NCBI RefSeq assembly: GCF_007565055.1
Contig: NC_044553.1
Location: forward strand, 124,394,978 to 124,458,977
DNA length: 64,000 nt
Direction of reading: 5' to 3'
Source of the DNA: Rhinopithecus roxellana
Lineage: Eukaryota > Chordata > Mammalia > Primates > Cercopithecidae
Both the position numbers and the translations under genes were made by a program. The stretch's first letter is position 1. Each line of letters opens with the position of its first letter. The notes below the pieces were generated by a model. It saw only the letters and a program-made list of their open reading frames with translations, searched no databases and was not told where the DNA came from. Shown piece by piece: positions 45,829 through 56,785 of the stretch.

Positions 45829-47311
45829 TAGGTTGGCTCATGCCTACTGAGAATATCATTGCTCCCAGCCCTCTAGGTGATGCAATTATGGGATATCTAT
45901 CCATCAGTCATCTACACAGCACTGAAGACTATGAGATTACATTAGACTGCCATTTGCAATACAGCAGCACCGTGTGTATTCTGGTTTGAGAAACTCAGTG
46001 CCTATTATCTTTACCATATTTCCTTATTTGATTAATTCCCCTTGTAAATAACCAATCCACTATCCTCGCTGCCACTCCGTCCCACATGGGTGCGCTTAGC
46101 TTCCCACCTGGGCTGCGATGTCCCCCATAACTGGCTTGTCTGTGCAGTCACCCTTCTCCCGTTGCTAGAGCTTTCACCCCACTCAGGTGACCTTGGCCTC
46201 TCCCAGGACATGGAACTTGTTCTGTCCCACTTAACGGCTATTGCACTGAATTGTTCAAGAAATAGAAAACCTTCTGGTCTTATAAATGCATTGGGGAACT
46301 TGCCTGTTGCCCTATTATCGGAAGATTAGATGTTTTCGAAAGTTTGAAACAAATCTGCCTGTGAAAGGCTGTGGGCCTGCTGTTTTTTGTGGGTAGAGTT
46401 TTACTGATATTTTTCTCAAGATTATGTTCAGGTTTTTTGTTCTTTTGAAATTGGTTTTGGTCACTTGTATTTTCTAGAAGATATTTTCATATATTTTCTG
46501 ATATAATTAGCAGAAAGCATTTCTTAGTATTGTCCTTTGTGCAGTGAGCCGAGATCGCACCATTGCACTCCAGCCTGGGTGACAGAGCGAGACTCCATCT
46601 CTAAATAAATAAATAAATAATAAAAAATGGTGATTCATCTGTACCATGAAGTATTAAGCAGTTGTAGAAGGGAATAGGGTTGTGTGTTCTTATAGCAAGA
46701 TCTTCACTATATTAAGTGCAAAAAAAGTAAGTGAAGAAAATGTGTGTATTATGCTGCTATTATATACTTTTATTTTAAAAAGATGTAAAGATAAAATATA
46801 AAATTAAAAAATAAATGCTTACCTATTAAAAAATAGAAGGGAGGAAATAGAGTGGAGGAACAGAATAAAGGCTAGATTTATGTGAAACTTCACTTATAGA
46901 CCTGACTTTAGAATCATTTTATATAATTATAAATGAAACTCAGTTTTAGAAACAACTCCTAAACAAGAAAAAATGAAATAAAAGGAACGAACCTGGGTTC
47001 CTGATCAGTAGCATAACCACACATAAAGGAACCATGTGAGTTTAAAACACCATAATTTGACTATTTCTGGTAGAATGTACTGTAAGAATAAAAAGAAATA
47101 TAAATCTTAAACTATTTTCAGTCATTTTTTTTGGCAGTTGTGCTGGCATTGTTATTTTGAGACTTGCGTGGATATTGTGAAATTATATCCAACAGATTAA
47201 TTATATTAAGAAACAGTTTTTGGCATGGTTGAAAGGAGATACAGATGTAAAATTAATATGGTTACATAAAAACCTTGTATTTTTGTTTGCAGTTTTTTTG
47301 TTATGTATGAC
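45829..47311. other. Single-copy-like DNA with one Alu fragment
   Basis: 46541-46622 is a short sense Alu 3' fragment (GCAGTGAGCCGAGATCGCAC ... CTCCATCTC) ending in an (AAAT)n tail. The remainder is unremarkable. Confidence 0.6.
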
Positions 47312-47565
47312 TATATTTATTTTAAATTTTAGATTCAGGAGGTACATGTACAGGTTTGTTACATGAGTATGTTGCATCATGCTAAAGTTTAGGCTTCTCA
47401 TAATCCCATCACCCAGTTAGTGAGCACAGTACTCCAATAGGTGGTTTTTCAGCTCTTCCCCTCAACCCCCGCTTGGAGTCCTTAGTGCCTATTGTCCCGA
47501 TCTTTGTGTCTGTGTGTACCCAAAGTTTAGCTCCCACCCTGTAAGTGAGAATATACAGTATTTGG
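47312..47565 (-). mobile_element. LINE-1 3' end fragment, antisense
   Basis: TTAGATTCAGGAGGTACATG, CAGGTTTGTTACATGAG and GCTCCCACCCTGTAAGTGAG are the reverse of the L1 3' UTR/end region. Divergence suggests L1MA/PB age. Confidence 0.8.
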
Positions 47566-47719
47566 TTAGACTCTCTCTGTCTAATGACGCAGATGATTAA
47601 AATGTATCAAATGTGTTTAAGTTATTGGCTCACAATGGCTCAAACTCACTCCCCTCTCCACTAAACAGACAAAACAGTATTTCATGATATTGTTAATTTT
47701 GGAGGATGCTAGGGAACCA

Positions 47720-48014
47720 GCTTTTTTTTTTTTTTTTTTTTTTTTTGAGATGGAGTCTCACTCTGCTGCCCAGGCTGAAGATCTCAGCTCGCTGCAACCT
47801 CTGCCTCCCGGGTTCAAGCAATTCTCCTGCCTTAGCTTCCTGAGTAGTTGGGATTACAGGCACACAGCACCATGTCCGGCTAATTTATATATTTTTAGTA
47901 GAGACGGACTTTCACCATGTTGGTCAGGCTGGTCTCAAACTCCTGACCTCATGATCCACCCACCTTGACCTCCTAAAGTGCTGGGATTACAGGCATAATC
48001 CACTGTGCCCGACC
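47720..48014 (-). mobile_element. Alu, antisense, with a small internal deletion
   Basis: Poly-T of about 25 and GAGATGGAGTCTCACTCTG start the element. The usual GGAGTGCAGTGG segment is missing between CAGGCTGAAG and ATCTCAGCTC. Flanking AACCAGCTTTT and AATCAGCTTTT are the likely target duplication. Confidence 0.94.
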
Positions 48015-48029
48015 AGGAATCAGCTTTTT

Positions 48030-48812
48030 AAAAAAATAGACATGTGTCAAAGACTATGTCTAACTCATTATTTAATGAGGAAATCAGTAAGAAGTTACAA
48101 GCAGTTGAAAGGCTAATTCAAACACTGCACACATATAAGCAATCAGGAATGCTGAAATAAATTTACAAATAAATGTAAAAGTGGTCAATATCAGTGGGGC
48201 AATAATCAGTTACATGCTACGAGACAAAATTCCTTTACATTTGTATCATTAAGAATCATTTGCACTACTATCAGTTTTATACGACTGTCAGTTGATAAAC
48301 TATCAGTTTTGCAGAGTTTTGAGATAGCATAAAGACATTGTAAGGCAGAAATAACCCTGAAGTGTGCATTAGACAGGATATCCAGTGACTTATTTTTGCT
48401 CTTTAACAAGTTTTAATGCCACTCTCCCTGCCTCTTGATCAGATTAATCTTAAAGATTATTCTCCATCACAAAAAGGGTCTTTCTTCTTTAGATTTGGCC
48501 TAATTATTTACATAGATGCAGAAAGAGTGCTAATTAACCATATAGACTTCGTTGAGTTTATTTTGCAGTTTAAAATTATTTTAAAACCTGAAAAATGAAC
48601 AGAAAGAGTTGAGTATATATCCTGCTTTTCCTATATGAACTATACCTCAGGGTAACAAAACAGTTGATGAGTAAAAGTCTGTCTCTATATGTATTCTTAT
48701 TCATAAAGAAAAAATGACAGAGTGAGACTAGCACTATTTTGGAAACCCTAATAATCATGAGTCTAAGTCATCATTAAAAATGGCCGCTAACATCACAAAA
48801 AGAGAGAAAATA
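48030..48812. other. AT-rich DNA, nothing recognised
   Basis: No repeat, exon or RNA gene recognised. Confidence 0.4.
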
Positions 48813-49125
48813 TTGGCCAGGCGCGGTGGCTCATGCCTGTTATCCCAGCACTTTGAGAGGCTGAGAAGGGCAGATCACGAGGTCAAGATATCGAGACTGT
48901 CCTGGCCAACATGGTGAAACCCCGTCTTTACTAAAAATACAAAAATTACCTGGGTGTGGTTGTGCGCACCTGTAGTCCCAGCTACTCAGGAGGCTGAGGC
49001 AAGAGAATCGCTCGAACCCAGGAGGCAGAGGTTGCAGTGAGCTGAGATTGTGCCACTGCACTCCAGTGACAGAGTGAGACTCCATCGAAAAAAAGAAAAG
49101 AAAAAGAAAAGAAAAAAAAAAGAGA
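48813..49125 (+). mobile_element. Full-length Alu, sense
   Basis: GGCCAGGCGCGGTGGCTC start. The end segment is shortened (CACTCCAGTGACAGAGTG). The tail is (AAAAG)n followed by AGAGAGAG. Confidence 0.95.
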
Positions 49126-50084
49126 GAGACAATATTTGCCTTTTATTGATCTGAATTTGGCCAAACCTCCGTATTTAATCATCAAATTACAAGAAATACA
49201 GAGGCTAGAGAAACGTTAAATGATAGAGGTCTACAATCAGAAAGTTTAGGCTGTAGGAAACTCTATAGGACAAATGAACTGGTTTCTTCAGTAAATTTCA
49301 CAGAGGAAAAAGTGGATGGGAAACCCACAGACTGTCTAAGATTCCTAACAGCCGGTTGTACCACATGGACCTGCTTTGTATCCTGTGTAACCTGATTCAA
49401 AGTGTGAAAAAATTTAGACAATTAGGGAAATGTGAACTCAATATCTGATGGTATTAAGGAATTTTTATTTATTACAGATATGATGATTATTTTGGCTATG
49501 TTTTCAGAAAGCTTCTCAATTCCTTTAGAAATATTTAAGGGTAAAATTTTATGATGCCTGGTATTGGTTGTGAAATAATCCAGATGGTAGGGGCCATAAA
49601 TGAAGCACAGTTGGCTGTAAATGGATTAATTATTGATATTGGGTGGTGGGCACATGTGACTTCATTATACTGTTTTCTTTGATTTTGCATGTGTATGAAA
49701 TTTTCTGTAATAAAAATTAAAACAAACCTAAAGGCCTTCTAATAAGTATACTTCTTTCACTGGATTTCCGTTAATAATGTATAACTTGTTACTCTTAAGA
49801 GTATATAATGCACCGTCTATAATGCAAGTTTAACTCCTTAAATATTTTATCATAATAGGTTTTAAACAAAATCATGGTAGCTTGCTATGGCTTCCTACAG
49901 ATCTTACTTTTTCTGTTTCGGGTCATGTGAATTTGGAAGTTTGAGAAAGAACCTACCACTTTCCTTTAAAACACATACATGTTATTCATGTAATTATGTG
50001 ATCAACTGTTGTGTAATAAATGAAAGCTGTCGTAAGGCCATGTCATTTTTCCTTTGAGCCTCTCCAAGTGAATAATCAATTTCT
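49126..50084 (+). repeat. Old LINE-like 3' end at about 49270-49735, then intron DNA before the ENTREP2 exon
   Basis: GATGGTATTAAGGAATTTTT ... GAAATAATCCAGATGGTAGG ... GTATGAAATTTTCTGTAATAAAAATT follows the 3' end of an old LINE/MER-type repeat. The 350 bp just before the exon shows no repeat. Confidence 0.5.
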
Positions 50085-50102
50085 TGTTTGGTTTGTTTCC
50101 AG
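50085..50102 (+). promoter_or_regulatory. ENTREP2: Splice acceptor of the ENTREP2 exon
   Basis: A T-rich tract (TTGTTTGGTTTGTTTCC) runs into the AG at 50101-50102 immediately before the coding segment. Together with the in-phase donor 111 bp later, it defines the exon. A branch point cannot be assigned with certainty. Confidence 0.75.
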
Positions 50103-50213
50103 ATAACCTTTTTCATGCTGCTTTCTGCAGTGTGTGTAATGCTGAATTTGGCTGGTTCAATTCTCTCTTGTCAGAATGCTCAGCTAGTCAACTCCCTAGA
50201 AGGCTGCCAGTTG
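50103..50213 (+). CDS. ENTREP2: Internal coding exon of ENTREP2 (FAM189A1), membrane-spanning segment
   Basis: A 111-bp (37-codon) exon is bounded by a pyrimidine-rich tract ending in CAG (50100-50102) and by a near-consensus donor GTAAGTA (50214-50220). Read from its first base it gives 37 residues without a stop, including the segment MLLSAVCVMLNLAGSILSCQ followed by NAQLVNSLEGCQL. The LLS.VCV.LNLAG.IL.CQ pattern marks a transmembrane helix and the start of the following loop in the ENTREP/FAM189 family of tetraspan-like endosomal membrane proteins. ENTREP1 works with the E3 ligase ITCH in receptor endocytosis; ENTREP2 is less studied. ENTREP2 is preferred over its paralogues because human NSMCE3 lies inside ENTREP2 on the same strand, as seen here. 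Both exon ends are phase 0. No other ENTREP2 exon was recognised, so flanking introns probably extend beyond both window ends. Confidence 0.85.
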
Positions 50214-50220
50214 GTAAGTA
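50214..50220 (+). promoter_or_regulatory. ENTREP2: Splice donor GTAAGTA of the ENTREP2 exon
   Basis: The exon ends ...CAGTTG and is followed by GTAAGTA, a near-perfect match to the U1 snRNA donor consensus on the intron side. The last exon base is G, also as expected. Confidence 0.8.
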
Positions 50221-50678
50221 ATGAAATGCAAACCCTTTCATAAAGGTCATAGGATTTGATTTTGCATGAGAGCAATTTTTAAAATAATTTTATTGTATTC
50301 TTAGGTTCTCATGTACACTGTCAATTCATTCTTATGTTTTCTAGTTTAAGGTATTTAGGTTAAGCTGATTTATTTCTATAAATTAGATAATTTGCTTACT
50401 GATTTATAAGTAGTACAATTAAAAGTTGTTCTACTTGTAAATCAGCTACTAATAATATATTTTTAAGGATCACAATGTGTTGCTATTTTGGAATAAGTAT
50501 CGTTAGTAACTATTATATTTTTGCATTTGTTGCATTGATTCTTATTTGTATTGAATTTTTAAAAATCAATTTGCAAGTCAATTTTAAGTGCTGATGTACG
50601 TATTATGCTGGATGACAAATATATCAAAACAATGTAGTTCTCATTTTTCAATTAAAAATAATTGTCTTTCAGATCCAG
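50221..50678. other. Intron DNA immediately after the ENTREP2 exon
   Basis: AT-rich, no repeat recognised. Confidence 0.45.
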
Positions 50679-51145
50679 GAAAATTGTAGACACTGTGCTA
50701 TGTACATTGTAGAATAGAGGTATTCAATCTCATGGCTTCCCTGGGCCACGTTAGAAGAATTGTCTTGGGCCACACATAAAATACAGTAAAACTAGCGATA
50801 GCTGATGAGCTAAAAAAAAAAAAAAAAAAAAGTTACAAAACAAACTCATAATGTTTTAAGAAAGTTGACGAATTTGTGTTGGGCCACATTTAGAAAATTG
50901 TAGACAGTGTGCTGTGTACATTATAGAACAGAGGTATTCAGTCTTTTGGCTTCCTTGGGCCACGTTAGAAGAATTGTCTTGGGCCACATATAAAATACAC
51001 TCATACTAGCGATAGCTGACTAGCTAAAAAAAAATAAGTCAAAAAAATCTCATAATGTTTTAAGAAAGTTTACGAATTTGTGTTGGGCCTCATTCAAAGC
51101 CATCCTGGGCTGCATGCAGCCAGAGCTTGTTGTAGACAAGCTTGT
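50679..51145. repeat. 214-bp tandem duplication involving a DNA-transposon-like repeat
   Basis: The block starting GAAAATTGTAGACACTGTGC at 50679 is repeated, starting GAAAATTGTAGACAGTGTGC, at 50893: a 214-bp shift and roughly 90 percent identity. Each copy has 36 bp of flank followed by an element (GAGGTATTCA ... CTTGGGCCACACATAAAATAC ... GAATTTGTGTTGGGCC) that I take for a MER30-type hAT repeat. Only the second copy continues to the element's right end (CATCCTGGGCTGCATGCAGCC). The accumulated differences show the duplication is old. Confidence 0.85.
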
Positions 51146-52324
51146 TATAGATCAACAACTTGTTTGTTGGATAGAACTATCATTTCAAGATAACTTAGCT
51201 CATGGTACTGTAATATGTACATCTGGCTGTGACAGAAATTGCAGTATGTTTGGTTGCATTCTGGTATGAATAGACTTAAACTCCCGATAGGACTGTGGCT
51301 CCTGGGTATGGGGACATGGGCCTTTATTTCTTTGTGTTGGAAGCAACAGCAGGCTACCTTTCAGAGCCATGTCCCTCCACACTTGCCGTCTGCCTGCTCT
51401 GCCTGTGGCTATGATTCTGAGAAGTGATTGCTGAATTATCAGAAGCTTTTCTGCTGTGGGACCATGCCTGCTTGGCTTGGGACCATGTTGTTTGGATTCA
51501 CAGGGCAGCCACTGGGAAGCCTGCTGCTCTGCTCTCTGCATTCTTATCTACGGAAGCCAGCAGGACCAGTGTCAGTTGGCACAGTTTCAATGCTGAAGTG
51601 CCCACTGAGTTACAAAAATGAATTGTTGGAGCTCCATCTTGTTATTGTCTGTTGAATGTGGCCTAGAGAACATCGATCAGATTTCATCCCTGTATCATGT
51701 GCACAGAAGTATTCTTGGTATATGGTGTAGACCCCCTTATGATTGACAGTTGGCACAACCTGGATCCCCATCTCCATCAGAAAGGATAACTCGCCATCTT
51801 GTATACATGACTTGGCCAGCCTCTTTATTCCTCAATACTACGTGCCATGAGTATAGCAAAATCTGGTGACCTACGAGGAACTGGCCATTTTTTCTCGGAC
51901 TCTCATTTTCCAATGCAGGGCCCTGTGTGGGGGAGACAGAGTGACTGGCTGAAGGGAAACCACAGTGCCTGGAGGTCCACACCAAAAAGAAAGCCCACAC
52001 CCAGTGCGCAGGCTTGAAGGGCTGACCCCTTCTGGTATTAATCGCAGACCCTGTTTCCCCACATCGCAGACTGCATGGAAGGATAGGAAAGGGAGATCTG
52101 GTCTCCTCTATTTCTTGCCGCTTTCTCTACCTCCACAGATACATAAAAAGACCATCACATACCACAGATGTGTGCTCTCACATACCTCTGTTTGGTTGAT
52201 GGTACCACGAAATCATCAATATTTACCTCACTTGAGAGCTTGATCCTAGGTATCTCTCTGCCTTGGCTCATACATGACCAGAAATCTCAGAGCTACAAAC
52301 CAGTGTGTTCACTTGCTTGGGGGC
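51146..52324. other. Unassigned DNA
   Basis: GC-moderate DNA with several overlapping 60-110-codon frames on both strands, none with a recognised motif. It could be an old LTR or retroviral remnant, but no diagnostic end was seen. Confidence 0.35.
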
Positions 52325-52450
52325 AATGCATGCAGTGCAAACAGTACTGGATTTGAAGTCAGCAATCCGGGATCAAAACCGTGCTTCACCACCTCCTGGT
52401 TATGTGACTTAGGACAAGAAACCCTCTCTCTCAGCCTTGCTTCCCTTTCC
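52325..52450 (+). mobile_element. MIR SINE fragment, sense
   Basis: TGGATTTGAAGTCAGCAATCC, CGTGCTTCACCACCTCCTGG and TATGTGACTTAGGACAAG follow the MIR core order. Confidence 0.7.
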
Positions 52451-52453
52451 TGC

Positions 52454-52876
52454 TGATATGGGTTGGATCTGTGTCCCTGCCCAAATCTCATGTTCAGTTG
52501 TAATCCCCAGTGTTGGAGGTGGAGACTGCTGGGAGGTGATTGGATCATGGAGGCAGATCTCATGAGTGGTTAGCACCATCCCTCGGTGCTGCCCTCATAA
52601 TAATGAGGGAATGAGTTCTCATGAGAACTGGTTGTTTAAAAGCATGTGGCACCTCCCTTCCTTGCTTTCTCTCTTGCTCCTGCTCTGGCCAGGTGACTTT
52701 CTGGCTCCCCCTTCGCCTTCCACCATGATTGTAAGTTTCCTGAAATCTCCCCAGAAGTCAAGCAGATGCTGGCATCATGCTTCCTGTACAGCCTGCATGA
52801 GCCACTTAAACCTCTTTATAAATTACCCAGTCAGTCTCAGATATTTCATTCTAGCAATGCGAGAACGGACTAATCC
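52454..52876 (+). mobile_element. MaLR (MST/THE1-type) solo LTR, sense
   Basis: Starts TGATATGGGTTGGATCTGTG, contains GGGAGGTGATTGGATCATGG, GCCTTCCACCATGATTGTAAG and TTATAAATTACCCAGTC, and ends GAGAACGGACTAAT. It is the same family group as the copy at 27047-27434 in the opposite orientation, but more diverged. No viral interior adjoins it. Confidence 0.87.
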
Positions 52877-53057
52877 TTGTTTGGTGTGGACATGACCTAC
52901 CCTGAATTCTTCATAGAATATTGCAAAACCAATGCAACACATAAAAAGTATACCCCTTTCATAGAATAAAAATTATACATTTACTATAGAAATTCAAAAA
53001 ACGAAACACTTCATAATCCTACCACCCAGTTGATTATGTCCTTCCAGTCTTTTCTGT

Positions 53058-53112
53058 GCATAATGTGTGTGTATATGGATGTATGTGTATGCATGTATGT
53101 ATATATATATTT
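53058..53112. repeat. TATG/TATA-rich microsatellite
   Basis: Imperfect TGTA/TATG units (GTGTGTATATGGATGTATGTG ... region) end in a short TA run. Confidence 0.7.
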
Positions 53113-53189
53113 AATGTATTTAAATGTGCTATCTACTTCATGCTGCCTATGATTTCTTTTTTAACTGATCACATTGTCCTATGTTTTAT

Positions 53190-53485
53190 TTATTTATTTT
53201 TTGAGATGAAGTCTTGCTCTGTTGCCCAGGCTGGAGTGCAGTGGCACAATCTCAGCTCACTGCAACCTCTGCCTCCCGGGTTCAAGCGATTCTTCTGCCT
53301 CAGCCTCCGAAGTAGCTGGGATTACAGGCATGGGCCACCAATGCTCAGCTAACTTTTGTATTTTTAGTAGAGACAAGGTTTCACTATGTTGGCCAGACTG
53401 GTCTCAAACTCCTGACCTCAGGTGATCTGCCTGCCTTGGACTCCCAAATTGTTGGGATTACAAGTGTGAGCCACCACGCCCGGCC
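53190..53485 (-). mobile_element. Full-length Alu, antisense
   Basis: TTGAGATGAAGTCTTGCTCTG start with a (TTTA)n tail, both arms present. Flanking CCTATGTTTTA and CCATGTTTTA are the likely target duplication. Confidence 0.95.
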
Positions 53486-54370
53486 TGTTCCATGTTTTAA
53501 AATATTCTGCAATTTTATTGGTAGTGACTTCTCTATATGTATGGATATAACATTGTTTAACCAGATCTCTGCTTTTTGTAATTAGAGAGATGACCATCAT
53601 TCTTATACAAATCAAAACCTTTTTACAGCTCCTAAAAGTAGATATACATGATAAAAATGAATGTATCTTTAGAGTATTTCATGCATATTGACATACTGCC
53701 TTTTAGGAAAGTTTACCCATTTATATTCCCAATATATGAGAATGCTCTTCGTCCTGTGCTTTTGCCAGCACTGAAAGTTGTTATTCTTTTTAACCCGTGC
53801 TAATTTGAAAGATATAAGACGACTTCATTGTTTGATTTGAATTTCTTTGAATACTACTAAGATTAAACTTTTTATTCATTTATAATTGCATATACATAAG
53901 CTTATATATATTTATACATATATGTAATTATGTCACATATTTATGTTTATGCACCATTTATATTTTATTTTCTTCTGTGTTTGTATGTATTCTGTACTCA
54001 GTTTTAGATTTAAATATTTATCTTAATGATTTATTAGAGCTCTTTATATATTATGGGGCTTTGAATCCTTTGACTTATATTGGGCAAATATATTCCCTGG
54101 ATTGTCATTTGCCTTTTAATTTTTGTCAGAGAAATAGAAAACGCTTTAATTTTTATATATTCAAATTTACCAATATTTCTCTTTGTAATCTTACCTTAGA
54201 ATCATGCTTAAAAAGATTTTCTCCTTTCCAAGATTATGCTACCCCAATAACTTCCTGGTTATGGTGTGCTTTTTTTTTTTATAGTTAACTCTTTAGTATT
54301 TTGCAATCTACTTGATGAATTGGACTTTTTCTCTCTAAATAGTTTAGTAGTTTTCTTGAAACCATTTTCT

Positions 54371-54921
54371 GAATACTCTAATATTTCCCTGCTGATTTGA
54401 AATGTCACCCAAACCATTAAGGGTCATTTGCAGCAAGTTACAATTACTAAGAAAGCCACAGGCCGTTTATTGTGAGGATAGTGAGGCCTATTGAATCAGC
54501 AAGGAGGCTAGAGATCAGGCTTGGAAACTGGCTGGTTCTAAGGAAGCTGCTTCTGTTCACTCGGAAATCTGACTCAGACTGGGGCCTACAGCGGGAACCC
54601 TGGGCTTACCAGGGCACAGCTCTGCAGGAGTGGACAATTCCTGCGGTTCTTAACCTCTCGGTCTGTTTGCTTTGGAGTCAAAGACCTGGGAGGGAGTGTT
54701 TAATTGGACACAGCAGGATGATAATTTGCTTAACTGTCCTACCAGACTGAATTCAGTCACACATGGGCTACTTTTTTTTTTTATTTACAGCCATAGGCTA
54801 CCGACAGGGGATTCAAGATGCAATACCCGAAACGAAGTTAGCTGCCTAATAGCAGGGTTGGGGGAGGAGGGAAGCTGGACATGTATGCTGGGTGGTGAAG
54901 AAACAACCAATATCAACTCTT
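54371..54921. other. Unassigned DNA
   Basis: About 550 bp of moderate GC with no recognised repeat or gene, between an old LINE and the younger LINE-1. Confidence 0.4.
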
Positions 54922-56176
54922 TTTTTAAAAATTATTATTATACTTTAAGTTCTAGGGTACATGTGCACAATGTGCAGATTTGTTACATATGTATACATGT
55001 GCCATGTTGGTGTGCTGCACCCATTAATTCGTCATTTACATTATGTATCTCTCCTAATGCTATCCCTCCCCACTCCCCGCTCCCCACAATAGGCCCTGGT
55101 GTGTGATGTTCCCCTTCCTGTGTCCACGTGATCTCATTGTTCAATTCCCACCTATGAGTAAGAACATGCAGTGTTTGGTTTTCTGTTCTTGTGATAGTTT
55201 GCTGAGAATGATGGTTTCCAGCTACATCTATGTCCCTACAAAGGGCACGAACTCTATCCTTTTTTATGGCTGCATAGTATTCCATGGTGTATATGTGCCA
55301 CATTTTCTTAATCCAGTCTGTCACTGATGGACATTTGGGTTGATTCCAAGTCTTTGCTATTGTGAATAGTGCTCCAATAAACATCATGTGCATGTGTCTT
55401 TATAGCAGCATGCTTTATAATCCTTTGGGTATATCCCCAGTAATGGGATGGCTGGGTCATATGGTACTTCTAGTTCTAGATCCTTGAGGAATCGCCACAC
55501 TGTTTTCCACAATGGTTGAACTAGTTTACAGTCCCACCAGCAGTGTAAAAGTGTTCTTATTTCTCCACATCCTCTGCAGCACCTGTTGTTTCCTGACTTT
55601 TTAATGATTGCCATTCTAACTGGTGTGAGATGGTATCTCATTGTGGTTTTGATTTGCATTTCTCTGATGGCGAGTAATGATGAGCATTTTTTCATGTGTC
55701 TGTTGGCTGTATAAATGTCTTCTTTTGAGAAGTATCTGTTCATATCCTTTGCCCACTTTTTGATGGGGTTGTTTTTTTTTTTCTCGTACATTTGTTTGAG
55801 TTCTTTGTAGGTTCTGGATATTAGCCCTTTGTCAGATGAGTAGATTGCAAAAATTTTCTCCCATTCTGTAGGTTGCCTGTTCACTCTGATGGTAGTTTCT
55901 TTTGCTGTGCAGAAACTCTGATTTAATTAGATCCCATTTATCAATTTTGGCTTTTGTTGCCGTTGCTTTTGGTATTTTAGACATGAAGTCCTTGCGCATG
56001 CCTATGTCCTGAATGGTATTACCTAGGTTTTCTTCTAGGGTTTTTATGGTTTTAGGTCTAACATTTAAGTCTCTAATCCATCTTGAATTAATTTTCATAG
56101 GAAGGAGTAAGGAAAGGATCCAGTTTCAGCTTTCTACTTATGGCTAGCCAATTTTCCCAGCACCATTTATTAAATA

Positions 56177-56349
56177 GGCTACTCACATGGATTTTGTTAG
56201 TCAACCATGTAGCCTGGTGACATTTTCACATCAGCACATGGAGGTCTTCTCTGCTGTTAAACAGAGAGTAGCAGATAATTCCACTGGATGGATGTGTGAT
56301 AATTCATATAACCACCCCTTAATGAAGGATAAGTTTAAGATGTTTCTAG
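56177..56349 (+). repeat. 173-bp patch (copy A) replacing the interior of the LINE-1
   Basis: This block is colinear with 57752-57924 over 173 bp with three mismatches and no indels. Its borders coincide with the two broken ends of the LINE-1 ORF2: left ...ATTAAATAGG and right CTCCTCCTTGTACC. A 2-bp overlap with LINE-1 sequence is possible at each junction. Confidence 0.93.
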
Positions 56350-56441
56350 CTCCTCCTTGTACCTCTGGTAGAATTTGGCTGTGAATCTGTCTGGTCCTGG
56401 ACTTTTTTTGGTTGGTAGGCTATTAATTATTGCCTCAATTT

Positions 56442-56630
56442 CTTTTTCTTTTTGAGACGGAGTCTCGCTCTGTCGCCCAGGCTGGAGTGCAGTGTCCGGA
56501 TCTCAGCTCACTGCAAGCTCCGCCTCCTGGGTTTACGCCATTCTCCTGTCTCAGCCTCCCGAGTAGCTGGGACTACAGGCGGCCGCCACCTCGCCCGGCT
56601 AGTTTTTTGTATTTTTTAGTAGAGATGGGG
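56442..56630 (-). mobile_element. 5'-truncated AluY, antisense, cercopithecid-type
   Basis: A perfect 12-bp target-site duplication TTGCCTCAATTT lies at 56430-56441 and 56631-56642. The 189-bp Alu stops inside the left arm at GTAGAGATGGGG. It carries AGTGTCCGGATCTCAGC and GCCACCTCGCCCGGCTAG, variants I associate with young Old World monkey AluY. Confidence 0.95.
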
Positions 56631-56785
56631 TTGCCTCAATTTTAGAGTCTGCTATTGATCTATTCAGGGATTCAACTTCTTCCTGGTTTGGTCTTGGGAG
56701 AGTGTAAGTGTCCAGGAAATTATCCATTTCTTCTAGGTTTTCTAGTTTATTTGCATAGAGGTGTTTATAGTATTCTCTGATGGTA

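Larger units (their letters stand above)
52920..54370 (-). mobile_element. Old LINE-1 remnant, antisense, interrupted by an Alu
   Basis: TAATCCTACCACCCAGTTG, ATATGAGAATGCTCTTCGTC, CTTTTAACCCGTGCTAATTTG and TGTCATTTGCCTTTTAATTT are antisense L1 3'-half wording. Part of the same decayed element probably continues at 56786-57600 and 58860-59500. Confidence 0.6.
54922..56785 (-). mobile_element. LINE-1 (primate L1P-type), antisense, 5'-truncated and internally replaced
   Basis: The 3' end is at left (TTATTATTATACTTTAAGTTCTAG, reversed 3' UTR) and ORF2 follows in reverse. The minus-strand frame 55384-55884 keeps 166 codons of the ORF2 C-terminal region, including the cysteine motif around CCRGCGEIRTLLHCWWDC. 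ORF2 continues to 56176, then jumps across the 173-bp patch to the start of the reverse-transcriptase region (56350-56785). Roughly a kilobase of reverse-transcriptase/thumb sequence is missing. A truncated Alu lies at 56442-56630. The element is dead. Confidence 0.9.

Noticed and set aside
55384..55884. 166-codon minus-strand frame with a clear protein signature
   Set aside because: It is the C-terminal part of LINE-1 ORF2 within a dead, rearranged element, not a host gene.
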